A DNA stretch of 64,000 bases from Paenibacillus mucilaginosus 3016 (GCF_000250655.1 NC_016935.1:5660001-5724000), one strand, 5' to 3'; shown: positions 1 through 7,965, counted from the stretch's first letter. The notes: generated by a model from the letters alone, not told the origin. Numbers and translations are program-made.

Positions 1-32
1 AGCTTATATTGGCATGTCCGAAGAGAGGAATC

Positions 33-48
33 CAGGACATATGTCCTG
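33..48. promoter_or_regulatory. 16-bp palindrome, possible Crp/Fnr-type operator
   Basis: CAGGACATATGTCCTG is a perfect palindrome. The core AGGACATATGTCCT followed by GAA recurs at 34378-34394, just upstream of the Crp/Fnr-type gene in this window. Here it lies beyond the deoR terminator, where the promoter of a leftward gene outside the window would be. Its role as an operator is inferred. Confidence 0.5.
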
Positions 49-91
49 AACGGGAACAAATTTAACGGCGGGATGGAGCACAAAAAAGCAG

Positions 92-121
92 AAAAAAACC
101 TGCCGCAGGGCAGGCGGCAGG
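92..121 (-). terminator. Intrinsic terminator of deoR
   Basis: Read leftward, a 7-bp stem (CCTGCCG/CGGCAGG, 99-105 with 115-121) is followed by seven Ts. It lies directly after the deoR stop codon. Confidence 0.85.
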
Positions 122-130
122 TCCGTGATT

Positions 131-1069
131 CTATTCACCCAGTAGCGCTTGGGCGGTGAATTGATCGGTAATGAGAATATTCGCATACTTGCCGATGAGG
201 GCGGCCCGGATCGCATCGATCTTGCGCTGCCCGCCGGCGACGAGGATCGCCTTCTCCTTGCGGCGCAGGTCCGCCAGGTCGATCCCGACCGTCCGGTCGT
301 TGATCTCTCGGGAGCAGAGCTCGCCGGCCGCGTCGAAGAAGCGGGAACAAATGTCTCCGGCCGCCGTACGCTGGAGCAGCTTCTGCTCGTCTTCGTTGAA
401 GTAGCCGAGCCGGAACAGCAGGGCATCCTCCTTCACCGTCCCTACGGTGAAGACGGCGATATTCGCCTGGCGGCCGAGTTCAATGATCCGCTGGATATGG
501 CGGTCCTCCTCGACCATCCGCTTCACCTCCGTATTGTCGAAGATGACGGGAAGCGGCAGATACCGGGGCATCGTATGGAACGCTTCGGCGAACAGATTGA
601 CGATTTCGGCCGCGTACGTATTGACGTGGGAGTGGCTGACGCCTCCTTTGAGCTGGACGACCTCCACCCCCCGCACCGACTTCGGCTGCAGCTGAAGGGC
701 GACCGCATGCATCGTCGTGCCCCAGGTCACGCCGATGATATCGGAGTCCTGCACGGTCTCCTGGATATATTCCGCGGCCTTCTTGCTGATATTCTTCTGG
801 ATCTCCGTATACTCGTTCAGCGGGGAATAGCAGACATGCACCGTATCCAGGCCGAACTTCAGCTTGAGCCGGTCCCCCATCGCGTCCAGATCCTCCAGCG
901 GATCGACGATCGTAATGCGCACGTACCCCTGATCTTTGGCATATTGCAGCAGCCGGGAGACGGTCGGCCGGGATACCCCGAGCCGGACGGCGATGTCCTG
1001 CTGCCCATAGTCGGACAAATAATACAATCTGGCCGCTTCGATGCTTAAACGCTGTTTCTCGTTATCCAT
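131..1069 (-). CDS. deoR: DeoR-type deoxyribonucleoside regulator (SorC family)
   Basis: A 312-residue transcription factor of the SorC/DeoR sugar-binding family. The N-terminal helix-turn-helix (about residues 8-45) carries the IEAARLYY and SRPTVSRLLQ motifs. The remainder is a phosphosugar-binding domain with GVTWGTTM and FTVGTV segments. Length and wording match Bacillus subtilis DeoR closely, including MPRYLPLP and NDRTVGI, so repression of deoxynucleoside catabolism (dra-nupC-pdp) is the expected role. No such target genes are inside the window. The gene stands alone with its own promoter and terminator. An alternative is a SorC-family regulator for another phosphosugar. Confidence 0.85.
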   Translation of the reverse strand: MDNEKQRLSIEAARLYYLSDYGQQDIAVRLGVSRPTVSRLLQYAKDQGYVRITIVDPLEDLDAMGDRLKLKFGLDTVHVCYSPLNEYTEIQKNISKKAAEYIQETVQDSDIIGVTWGTTMHAVALQLQPKSVRGVEVVQLKGGVSHSHVNTYAAEIVNLFAEAFHTMPRYLPLPVIFDNTEVKRMVEEDRHIQRIIELGRQANIAVFTVGTVKEDALLFRLGYFNEDEQKLLQRTAAGDICSRFFDAAGELCSREINDRTVGIDLADLRRKEKAILVAGGQRKIDAIRAALIGKYANILITDQFTAQALLGE

Positions 1070-1554
1070 AGCTCAACCCACTTGTCCGTATAAAAGTTGT
1101 ATGAAAGCCTTCTCTCTTTCTATTATACAGGATCACCATTCGGATTTCGAGAGATCCGGAACCGAAAGATTCGCTAAGCCCTCGATCCATCGGAGTGAAA
1201 TACGCACAAACTGAAGCGGCATGGACGGAATGTTTGGAAATCGATATGCATTTGTTCAGCTGCCGAAACGGCAAAAAAACATGTTGTCCGCTGGGCCGTC
1301 CACTCCCTCCGGTCCGCTCGTGCGGTGCCGAAGGAAGCCGGCTGCCGTCATGACAGCATGTTCTTAAGTGCAGTATCGCCACGAAAAACGGGAGGTAAAC
1401 CGCCCGGCGAGAAAAAAGTGTGTGGCTGCTGTACGGAGGATGTGAGTTTAAGTAAAGGCAGCTTCGCGGGCGAGGCTGGTCGGGCTGAGCCATGCATTTT
1501 CAGCTTCAGAGCGTAATTGTCTTTCGACCCTTCGTCGGAGCTCCCAAGGATCTG
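1070..1554. other. Intergenic region with no supported gene
   Basis: Beyond the deoR promoter, the open frames here have no ribosome-binding site and no recognisable domain. I see no RNA gene. The degenerate repeat zone starts at about 1555. Confidence 0.5.
1122..1150 (-). promoter_or_regulatory. SigA promoter of deoR
   Basis: On the minus strand there is a perfect -10 TATAAT (1122-1127) and a -35 TCGAAA (1145-1150), separated by 17 bp. It sits about 50 bp upstream of the deoR ATG. Confidence 0.7.
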
Positions 1555-1830
1555 GCATTTGTGGTGCTGGTGGTGCCGGTGAGACTGGTGGTGCTGGTGG
1601 TGCTGGTGACTTTGGTCAAGCCAGGAAAAGCGGGCATGCTGGTCGAGTCGGTGATGCTCGTAAAGTCAGCGTGCTTGTGAAGCCAGCGAGCTCGTGAAGT
1701 TGAATAGCTCGTCAAGCCGTTATAATCCCTTTAGAACTGGTAAGCCGGCGAAGCCAGTCTAAACAGGTCAAACTCAGCAAGCTGGAGATGCTGGCGAGTT
1801 CCTCAAGCTGGCGAGGTCGGGGAGGCTAGT
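1555..1830. repeat. Degenerate repeat zone, left flank of the RHH/clamp cassette
   Basis: The first part (1560-1615) is a GGTGCTGGT-type minisatellite. From 1630 to 1830 it becomes degenerate units built on a GCTCGTnAAG core (1656, 1690, 1707), about 17 bp apart in the clearest stretch. The 11-mer GCTCGTCAAGC at 1707-1717 recurs exactly at 3435-3445 on the other side of the cassette. The 3' end of the clamp gene runs into this zone. A valine-rich open frame over it is a repeat artefact. Confidence 0.6.
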
Positions 1831-2978
1831 ACTGCCGGCGTCCGGATGGGGGTCAGCAGGTAATAGGCCTCCGCCCCCGGCCTGTCGTCCACCGGTTCAA
1901 GGACGATCGGTCGGTCCGGCCCCGCGAGCACGAGCTGGACACGGTCGCTGGCGATACTCCTCAGCATCTCCTTCATATATTTCCCATTAAAGGAAACCGT
2001 GAGCGGCGCTGCAGGGATGCCGGACACGGGTCCGTCCCACGGAACGGTCACCTGCATCTCACCGGTTCCTGAACTGGTGGAAGACAGTATGGCCTGCTTC
2101 GGGCTGACGGTAAGCAGCATGAGATGCTGCTGGTCTCCCGAGAGCACAGACGCCCCCTCCACAGCTTGCAGAAGCGAGGCTGTGTGCAGCGTGACCCTTG
2201 TAAGCTCCCGTGCCGGCTTCAGTCCGTCCACGGAAGGATAAGCGCCTCCAAGCAGGGAAGACAGCATACGGAAGCGGCCCGATTCCAGCTCCACCGCGTT
2301 GGTTCCGATTGAGATCCGGCTGAAACCGGCATCTCCGAGGATCTGGGCATAGGTGCTGAGAGATTTCGCCGGAATCACGGCCGAAGGACCCATCTCCCCG
2401 GCCGAGTCCTCCAGTTCACTGCTGCAGAAAGCCAGCCGGATACCATCGGTCGCCGTAAGACTGAGCCTGCTTCCATCGACTCTGCACAGGACCCCTGTAA
2501 GCACCATCCGGGCCTCGGACGAAGCGGCCGCGAAGCTCACCTGCTTCACCATCCTCTTCAAATCCCGGTTGGAAATTCGAATCCGGACAACGTCCGTCAG
2601 ATCGAAGGCTTCCCGGAACTCCGAAGCATCCCGGGCAGCCAAGGCCAGGCGGCAGACAGTCCCGGCGGTGCGGATCTGCAGCATCTCTTTGCCCGCCTCC
2701 AGCGCAACCGCCTCCTCCCCAAGGTACCGGATAAGATCCCCAAACCGGCGGGCGGGGATTACGGCTCCACCCTCCTCTAACACGGATAAGGCTGGGTCAT
2801 CCGACGGGATATGATACTGCAGTCTGGTGACCTCGTTGGAACCCGTCAGGGTCAGGCCTCCAGCATCGGCCTGCAGCCGGATTCCGGAGAGCGCCGGTAT
2901 GGCGGGACTCACCGCTGCGGCTGGCATTACATGCTGCAGGGCAGCATGCAGTGAAGCTTGGGCAATTACGGTCCGCAT
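1803..2978 (-). CDS. Second DNA polymerase III beta subunit (sliding-clamp paralogue)
   Basis: A 391-residue beta-clamp homologue, slightly longer than the usual 375-380. The three repeated clamp folds are recognisable: an N-terminal domain with PALSGIRL, a middle domain with the TATDGIRLA motif typical of DnaN, and a C-terminal domain with FNGKYMKEMLR and YYLLTPIRT, the hydrophobic-groove tail that binds polymerase and clamp loader. About ten extra residues follow the normal end, encoded by repeat DNA. The sequence is diverged and it has no dnaA or recF neighbour, so it is a paralogue rather than the oriC copy. Its start abuts the stop of the RHH gene with no gap, so the two are surely co-transcribed. 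A role in repair, in a mobile replicon, or as a relic are all open. Confidence 0.85.
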   Translation of the reverse strand: MRTVIAQASLHAALQHVMPAAAVSPAIPALSGIRLQADAGGLTLTGSNEVTRLQYHIPSDDPALSVLEEGGAVIPARRFGDLIRYLGEEAVALEAGKEMLQIRTAGTVCRLALAARDASEFREAFDLTDVVRIRISNRDLKRMVKQVSFAAASSEARMVLTGVLCRVDGSRLSLTATDGIRLAFCSSELEDSAGEMGPSAVIPAKSLSTYAQILGDAGFSRISIGTNAVELESGRFRMLSSLLGGAYPSVDGLKPARELTRVTLHTASLLQAVEGASVLSGDQQHLMLLTVSPKQAILSSTSSGTGEMQVTVPWDGPVSGIPAAPLTVSFNGKYMKEMLRSIASDRVQLVLAGPDRPIVLEPVDDRPGAEAYYLLTPIRTPAVLASPTSPA

Positions 2979-3242
2979 TCAGTTCTCCCCCTTGACTGCC
3001 GGGACTTCGGGAGTCAGAACCGCTTCGATTATGGATCGCAGCAGTTCCGAACGGGATACGCCAGCTTCCCCGCAGCGCCTTTCAAGCTCTTCCCAGGTGC
3101 CCGGAGCGAGGGTTAGCGAGATTTTTTTCGTCTCGCCGATTCCCTTCCTCCCCGCCCCCCGGCGCGGCCCGCCTCTTGCAAATCTCATCGACAGCTGCCC
3201 GTCGCGTTCCGGCTCCCCAAGCTTCATGGAGGATTCCTTCAT
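2979..3242 (-). CDS. Ribbon-helix-helix DNA-binding protein, partner of the clamp paralogue
   Basis: An 87-residue basic protein. Residues 38-46 (KKISLTLAP) form the beta strand, and about 47-60 and 62-76 form the two helices of a CopG/MetJ-type ribbon-helix-helix fold. A glycine/arginine-rich linker (GGPRRGAGRKG) precedes it, as in many plasmid and phage RHH proteins. The ATG at 3242 has an AGGTG Shine-Dalgarno. A second ATG five codons in has a weaker one. It is first in a two-gene unit with the clamp paralogue. RHH proteins usually autoregulate by binding short iterated sites, and the 13-bp array upstream is a candidate (inference). Confidence 0.7.
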   Translation of the reverse strand: MKESSMKLGEPERDGQLSMRFARGGPRRGAGRKGIGETKKISLTLAPGTWEELERRCGEAGVSRSELLRSIIEAVLTPEVPAVKGEN

Positions 3243-3351
3243 GCCGTCACCTCGTTATTTTGAATTTAGTTACTTATATCAAAGTCGAATCTCCTATCTA
3301 CCTTAGCACAATTGGAAGGTTCTTGTAAATCGAAAAGTGCCAGCCCCGCAG

Positions 3352-3377
3352 AAAAAAGACCGCCAAGGAAGGCGGCC
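3352..3377 (-). terminator. Leftward intrinsic terminator with no gene immediately upstream
   Basis: Read leftward, a stem of five G:C pairs plus one pair beyond a mismatch (3358-3364 with 3371-3377) is followed by six Ts. The nearest leftward gene upstream is the lipoate ligase, whose stop is over 1 kb away. The terminator would end either its long 3' UTR or a transcript starting in the repeat region. Confidence 0.65.
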
Positions 3378-3399
3378 ATTGATCGATCTCACAGGACCA

Positions 3400-3517
3400 A
3401 AGTAAGATGCTGGTGTGGGAAGCTAGCAGGATATGCTCGTCAAGCTTGATCGTGAGGCATGCTCGTATGGAGTGCTTCAGAGGCTCGCTCGTTAGAGATA
3501 CACGTCAGAGATTGCTT
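3400..3517. repeat. Degenerate GCTCGT repeats, right flank (inner part)
   Basis: GCTCGT cores occur at 3435, 3461 and 3487, exactly 26 bp apart, i.e. twice the 13-bp period of the array that follows. The unit at 3435-3445 is identical over 11 bases to one left of the cassette. Confidence 0.6.
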
Positions 3518-3770
3518 GGCAGTAATGCTCGGCAGTAATGCGCGGCAGTGATGCTCGGCAGTAATGCGCGGCAGTGATGCTCGGCAGTAATGCGCGGCAG
3601 TGATGCTCGGCAGTGATGCTCGGCAGTGATGCTCGGCAGTGATGCTCGGCAGTGATGCTCGGCAGTGATGCTCGGCAGTGATGCTCGGCAGTGATGCTCG
3701 GCAGTGATGCTCGGCAGTGATGCTCGGCAGTGATGCTCGGCAGTGATGCTCGGCAGTGATGCTCGGCGGG
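3518..3770. repeat. 13-bp tandem array, 19 full units
   Basis: The unit GGCAGTGATGCTC repeats in perfect 13-bp phase from 3518 to 3764, followed by a decayed unit. The first units alternate between GTAATGCGC and GTGATGCTC forms, giving a 26-bp higher-order period. The rest are nearly identical, which suggests recent expansion. The Ser/Pro-rich open frame across it exists only because the unit lacks stops. There are no spacers, so it is not CRISPR. Confidence 0.9.
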
Positions 3771-3860
3771 AATGTTCGTCAGGCAATCATCTCAGGCATG
3801 CTCGTCACGCATACTTGTGAGGCGATGCTAAACAGGCTTGCCGTGAGGCGCACTCAAGCT
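3771..3860. repeat. Decayed repeats after the 13-bp array
   Basis: The array decays into units such as GCTCGTCACGC (3800-3810) and related GTGAGGCG segments before ordinary intergenic sequence resumes. Confidence 0.45.
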
Positions 3861-4131
3861 CAGACTTAGGAAACGTGCATCAATTAGAGGAGTTGACCGG
3901 CTGCGGCTGTCCTGGCAACTGACCTATTGTTGAAATGTTTCGCAGCAAGTGCTGCTGTGCCGCTCACAGGTTACTCGTTTGACTCTGCATCGGCCCCTAC
4001 TCTCTTGACGCGGTTGGACGCATAACCCCAGCTTGGGACAGACGTAACAACTCCTAAGCTCAGCGAAAGGGTACTACGCCTTTGGATTAGAGAAAGCAGT
4101 TCCTTGTGCCGGCTTGACCATGGGGAATTTC
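3861..4131. other. Intergenic region with no supported feature
   Basis: I find no gene, promoter or strong hairpin here. Confidence 0.4.
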
Positions 4132-4330
4132 GAAATAGCGGAACTCAGGTATCTTATCCGAGTATTTCCCGGCATTTCCCATGAAATAACGGAACTCAGA
4201 TGCCTTATATGTCGGAAACTCACCGCTTCTGCCCCACTTGCGACCAAATAGCGAACCTCAGTTCCTCTATTCTCGAATGAACCCCTCCATTTGCCCGCTT
4301 AACGCATTAGAGTTCCGCTATTTTACATCT
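4132..4330. repeat. Interspersed repeats built on AAATAGCGGAACTCAG
   Basis: Three direct units begin at about 4132, 4182 and 4243 (GAAATAGCGGAACTCAG, GAAATAACGGAACTCAG, CAAATAGCGAACCTCAG), and an inverted unit (AGAGTTCCGCTATTTT) lies at 4309-4324. They are short and diverged, with no coding capacity. They resemble dispersed intergenic repeats I associate with Paenibacillus genomes. Confidence 0.6.
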
Positions 4331-4431
4331 CCGCTGCGACAGCGGACACAGAATGCTAATACACACTACTGTGCTTCAACAGGCAGGCAGAACAAGGGGG
4401 CAGCTGCGTCCCCCCTTCCCAGCGCCCCTGC

Positions 4432-5418
4432 TTACAGCAGCAGGTCGAGAAACTCCTCCCGGCTCACCGGGCCGAAGTAATACTGCAGATCGATGCCCTC
4501 GAGCACAGCCTTCAGGGCCGCGCTGTCATACCGTACGCCGATCAGCTTCGCCTCCACTTCCTTGGCGTCGCCGACGCCGAAGAAGTCGCCGTAGATCGCG
4601 GCGCCGCGGATGCGGCCTTCCTCCACATCCAGCCGCACGTCGAACGTGCCTGCGGACAGGCGGGCGGCCTTATGCAGATTGAAGGCCGGCGACCGGCCGT
4701 AGTTCCAGTCCCAGCTCCGGTAGCGTTCCTCCGCCAGACGGCGCACGCCCTCCCACTGCTCCTCGGAGAGCTTGTACTCCGTGGGCTCGGCCCCGCCGAA
4801 GATGGACCGGAGCAGGTGCGCCCGGAATGCAGCGATCGTCATCGGCTCCCTGAGGAATTCCGAGATATTCGCCACCCGGCTGCGTACCGATTTGACGCCC
4901 TTGGACTGGATTTTGAGCGGATTGACCTTGAGGGCCGAGACCACATTCTCCATGTGCGAATCGAACAGCAGAGTCCCGTGGGTGAACATGCGTCCGCGGG
5001 TCGCGAACTGGGCGTTGCCCGAGATCTTGCGTTCGCCGACCTGAATGTCGTTGCGCCCGCTGAGCTCCGCTTCCACCCCGAGCTCATGCAGCGCCCGGAT
5101 CACAGGTTCGGTGAACTTGCGGTAATTGTGGAACGACGTCCCGTCGTCGCGGGTGATGAAGCTGAAGTTCAGGTTGCCAAGGTCATGATATACGGCACCG
5201 CCGCCGGACAGACGCCGCACGACATGGATACCTTTTTCCTCCACATATTCGCGGTTGACCTCCTCGGCCGTGTTCTGGTTTTTGCCGATGATGATCGAAG
5301 GCTCGTTCATGTAAAAAAGCAGGTAATCGTTCTCCGCCGGAAGATGGCGCAGCGCGTATTCCTCCAAAGCCAGATTCAGTGCGGGATCCGTCCCGCCGCG
5401 GTTATCGATAAACAGCAT
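4432..5418 (-). CDS. lplJ: Lipoate-protein ligase
   Basis: A 328-residue ligase that activates lipoate with ATP and attaches it to E2 and GcvH lipoyl domains. The BPL/LplA catalytic fold fills the first 240 residues, with the hallmark RRLSGGGAVYHD lipoate/ATP loop, the NLNFSF strand, and the catalytic-lysine motif RKISGNAQ. The C-terminal 80 residues are the LplA accessory domain. Length and motifs fit Bacillus LplJ. The ATG has an AAGGA site upstream. It is monocistronic, with repeats downstream and no close terminator. Confidence 0.9.
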   Translation of the reverse strand: MLFIDNRGGTDPALNLALEEYALRHLPAENDYLLFYMNEPSIIIGKNQNTAEEVNREYVEEKGIHVVRRLSGGGAVYHDLGNLNFSFITRDDGTSFHNYRKFTEPVIRALHELGVEAELSGRNDIQVGERKISGNAQFATRGRMFTHGTLLFDSHMENVVSALKVNPLKIQSKGVKSVRSRVANISEFLREPMTIAAFRAHLLRSIFGGAEPTEYKLSEEQWEGVRRLAEERYRSWDWNYGRSPAFNLHKAARLSAGTFDVRLDVEEGRIRGAAIYGDFFGVGDAKEVEAKLIGVRYDSAALKAVLEGIDLQYYFGPVSREEFLDLLL

Positions 5419-5538
5419 CGCCTATGATCCTTTCGCAGGTTCCAGCCCGGAACCGGATAATATTGAAGTGAACCCATCATACCACAACTCTGCAAGTATG
5501 AACGAATGCGGGCCGCTCCGCCTGATCACCTGCACGCC

Positions 5539-5571
5539 AAAAGGATGTTTCTTCACGGATGAAGAACATCC
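5539..5571 (-). terminator. Intrinsic terminator of the two-gene membrane operon
   Basis: Leftward hairpin GGATGTT...CTTCA/TGAAG...AACATCC with one bulge, followed by TTTT, 22 bp after the stop at 5593. Confidence 0.75.
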
Positions 5572-5592
5572 CATTCTTCCGCTGCTGCTGCT

Positions 5593-6135
5593 CTAAGTAA
5601 ACTTCCTACTGAGCCCGTACCTCTCGGACTTTTTCTTGGCGGGAGCCATGACCGGCTGTCTGGATTTGACGCATTCAAGATAGAGTCCCGACACGGTCTG
5701 GGTGATCAGAAACACGGGGAACGTGTAAGCGACCTGGAATCCTTTTTGAAATGTAATGATCCCGAGCAGGGTAGTGCCCCATTGAGCCCCAACACCGACG
5801 ACGGACCAAACCACAACGTACAGAATAAACGTGCGCCGGTTGATCCCGAGGACCTCATAGAAATAGAAGAAGAGATACCCGAAGGGCGCAAACAAGAAGT
5901 AATACATCACGTCAAAGGCTTCGTATTGGTTCGAATCGTTCACCATATAGAGATCGACGAGGCCTCCGCCGATCGTAAAATCAAAGATCACCCCCATGGT
6001 GAATCCCCACAGTAAACTCAGCGTCCGGACCTGGGGCGTTAATCGCCCGGGCAGCAAAAAGAGGAGCAGATACGCTGCCGCATTGAGTGCCACCAGCGAG
6101 ATCTCATTGAGATTGAAGTTCCCCCAGAATATCAT
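5593..6135 (-). CDS. Integral membrane protein of unknown function (B)
   Basis: 180 residues with about five hydrophobic segments (roughly 10-30, 38-60, 78-98, 104-124, 128-150) and a basic tail (PAKKKSERYG). It overlaps the stop of the gene before it by ATGA, so it is translationally coupled. A short acidic loop (VNDSNQYEAFD) joins segments two and three. It resembles small multi-pass Bacillus proteins that occur as adjacent pairs, but I cannot assign a function. Confidence 0.7.
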   Translation of the reverse strand: MIFWGNFNLNEISLVALNAAAYLLLFLLPGRLTPQVRTLSLLWGFTMGVIFDFTIGGGLVDLYMVNDSNQYEAFDVMYYFLFAPFGYLFFYFYEVLGINRRTFILYVVVWSVVGVGAQWGTTLLGIITFQKGFQVAYTFPVFLITQTVSGLYLECVKSRQPVMAPAKKKSERYGLSRKFT

Positions 6136-6605
6136 GCGCGTTCCACCCCTCTACGGCCCAAATGGCGGTAGTACTTCAAAAAGTAATGAGCAATGACCTG
6201 CAGCACAGCAAAATAAACGAGGTCATAGGTCAGATTCCAATGAACCGAGTGGGAGATCCCGAAAAAGCGTCCGAGCAGGACAAAGACGAACTGGAGCAGG
6301 ACGGCCCCCACCACCATAAGCCAAGCCCTGTGATTCGTCGCCATCCGCTTCACCAGATTGATCGTGATCACAACAATCAGGGGAACGGTGATGCTGCGGT
6401 GGATCAGGAAGGCCGTATAGTTGACAGGTTCTCGGGAGATCACTACCAGCTTCAGCTCTTCAAAGATAATCCAGGACCAGTTGATGCTGATCACCGTGAT
6501 CAGCAGCAGCACAACGGTGTTCTCGACCAGCGTCAACTGCTTCTTCATGAATCCGAACGCTGCGACTGTAAGCCAAGCTATAAAGAAAAAGAATGCGAAT
6601 CCCAC
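6132..6605 (-). CDS. Integral membrane protein of unknown function (A)
   Basis: 157 residues with four or five transmembrane segments and a basic C-terminus (RHLGRRGVERA). The GTG start directly follows an in-frame stop and has a GGGGGG Shine-Dalgarno. It is the first gene of a coupled pair with the protein encoded at 5593. The two are similar in size and style, possibly forming a heteromeric membrane complex (inference). No catalytic motif is seen. Confidence 0.7.
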   Translation of the reverse strand: MGFAFFFFIAWLTVAAFGFMKKQLTLVENTVVLLLITVISINWSWIIFEELKLVVISREPVNYTAFLIHRSITVPLIVVITINLVKRMATNHRAWLMVVGAVLLQFVFVLLGRFFGISHSVHWNLTYDLVYFAVLQVIAHYFLKYYRHLGRRGVERA

Positions 6606-6878
6606 TCATATCCCCCCCAGCGGCCTGTTGATTCTCACTTGGTATTGTTACATGCTGGCAGGAAAATCATTCATGAGGGGGGAAGTCGGGAGGGATTCCG
6701 CTCTTGGGCAGGCGCATTGTCCGGCCTCGTGTGTACACGGCGAGGTGCAAGCCAAGGTGAACGGCCAGCCCGGCACGCCCGGGTGCCGTCTGGACCGTAA
6801 CTACAACAACGTCACAGGCAAGCAGCCGGGCCGGATAAGAAAGAAGCTTATCCCGCCCCCGCAGCCGGACAGCCCAAA
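6606..6878. other. Intergenic region
   Basis: It contains no supported gene. A small GGCAC/GTGCC hairpin lies at about 6772-6786. The short open frames on both strands lack ribosome-binding sites. Confidence 0.4.
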
Positions 6879-6905
6879 GAGCCACCCTCTTCCTCAGGGT
6901 GGCTC
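6879..6905 (-). terminator. Terminator of the nitroreductase/LLM operon
   Basis: A 10-bp perfect stem (GAGCCACCCT/AGGGTGGCTC) with a 7-nt loop, 28 bp after the stop at 6934. The T-tract is short in both directions. Confidence 0.7.
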
Positions 6906-6933
6906 TCTTCCTCACCGGCCGGCAGCAGCAGGA

Positions 6934-7953
6934 TCAGCTCGGAGCCTGCGGCAGCCCGAACGCTTCGGCGAGCAGCCGGTACGACCGCAGCCGGGCCTCG
7001 AAGTCGTGCATGATCGTCACGATCATGAGCTCATCCGTTCCGTAACGTTCGCTCATCTCGATCAGCTTCGCCTTCACCGTTGTCACCGAGCCGACGATCA
7101 TCCGGCTGCGGTTGCTTTCGATGCGCATACGGTCGTACGCCGTATACGGATAATTCGCCGCCGTCTCCGGCGACGGGATGCCCGGCCGCTGGACCCCTTT
7201 CTCGTGGAAGAGAAAGCTCAGGTCCATGGACGAGGCAAGCCGCTCCGCCTCCTCATCGGTCTCGGCGCAGACCGTGAAGACGGCAACCAGCGACTGCGGC
7301 CGGTCCCCTTCGGATGCCGGGCGGAAGTGATCGCGGTACCGGCGCACCGCCTCCGGCCCCCCGTAGCCGTTGATGAAGTGGGCATACGCGAAGGCCGTGC
7401 CCTGCTCCGCGGCGATCCGGGCGCTCTCATCGCTCGAGCCGAGCAGCCACAGCGGCGGCACCGACGGAATCACCGGCGAGGCCTTCAGCCCGGCGAAGCG
7501 GTGCCCCGGCGGCAGCGCGTCCCGCAGGTAGGCGGAGAGGTCCGCCACCTGCTCGGGGTAGCGGTCGATGTCCGCCGCCCGGCCCTCCTGCAGCGCCCGG
7601 GTCGCCAGCGGCATGCCGCCGGGCGCGCGCCCGAGGCCGACATCGATCCGGCCGGGATACAGCGCCTCAAGCAGCCGGAAGTTCTCGGCGACCTTGTAGG
7701 CGCTGTAATGCGGCAGCATGACACCGCCGGAGCCGAGGCGGATGCGGGAGGTCACCGCCGCGAGGTGCGAGATCAGCACCTCGGGGCTCGAGCCCGCGAG
7801 ACTGCCCGCCGCGTGGTGCTCGGATACCCAGAAGCGGCGGAAGCCGAGCCGTTCGGCTTCCTTCGCAAGGCGGGCGGTCTCAGCCAGCGTCTCTCCGGCC
7901 GTGCTCCCCTCGGGGATCGGCGATTGGTCGAGTACGCTCAAGTGAAGGTTCAT
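6934..7953 (-). CDS. LLM-class flavin-dependent oxidoreductase
   Basis: 339 residues of the bacterial luciferase-like TIM-barrel family. Characteristic motifs are SVLDQSPI at the N-terminus, FWVSEHH, the SRIRLGSGGVMLPHYSAYKVAE strand region, and GRIDVGLGRAPGG. These are typical of the one-component-type, FMN-using YceB/MsnO8-like group. It follows the nitroreductase by 12 bp in one operon, under a promoter with two operators next to an Rrf2 regulator. The substrate is unknown. A detoxification or redox role for the flavin pair is inferred. Confidence 0.8.
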   Translation of the reverse strand: MNLHLSVLDQSPIPEGSTAGETLAETARLAKEAERLGFRRFWVSEHHAAGSLAGSSPEVLISHLAAVTSRIRLGSGGVMLPHYSAYKVAENFRLLEALYPGRIDVGLGRAPGGMPLATRALQEGRAADIDRYPEQVADLSAYLRDALPPGHRFAGLKASPVIPSVPPLWLLGSSDESARIAAEQGTAFAYAHFINGYGGPEAVRRYRDHFRPASEGDRPQSLVAVFTVCAETDEEAERLASSMDLSFLFHEKGVQRPGIPSPETAANYPYTAYDRMRIESNRSRMIVGSVTTVKAKLIEMSERYGTDELMIVTIMHDFEARLRSYRLLAEAFGLPQAPS

Positions 7954-7965
7954 ATCACCAGCCCC

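Noticed and set aside
1492-1680. Valine/leucine-rich peptide on the plus strand
   Set aside because: The composition comes from GGTGCT-type DNA repeats; no ribosome-binding site.
3518-3770. CRISPR array
   Set aside because: Units are contiguous with no spacers and there are no cas genes. The same applies to the 19-bp repeats at 22264-22377.
3505-3786. Ser/Pro/His repeat protein on the minus strand
   Set aside because: It is only the 13-bp array translated; no ribosome-binding site, and all three frames show the same pattern.
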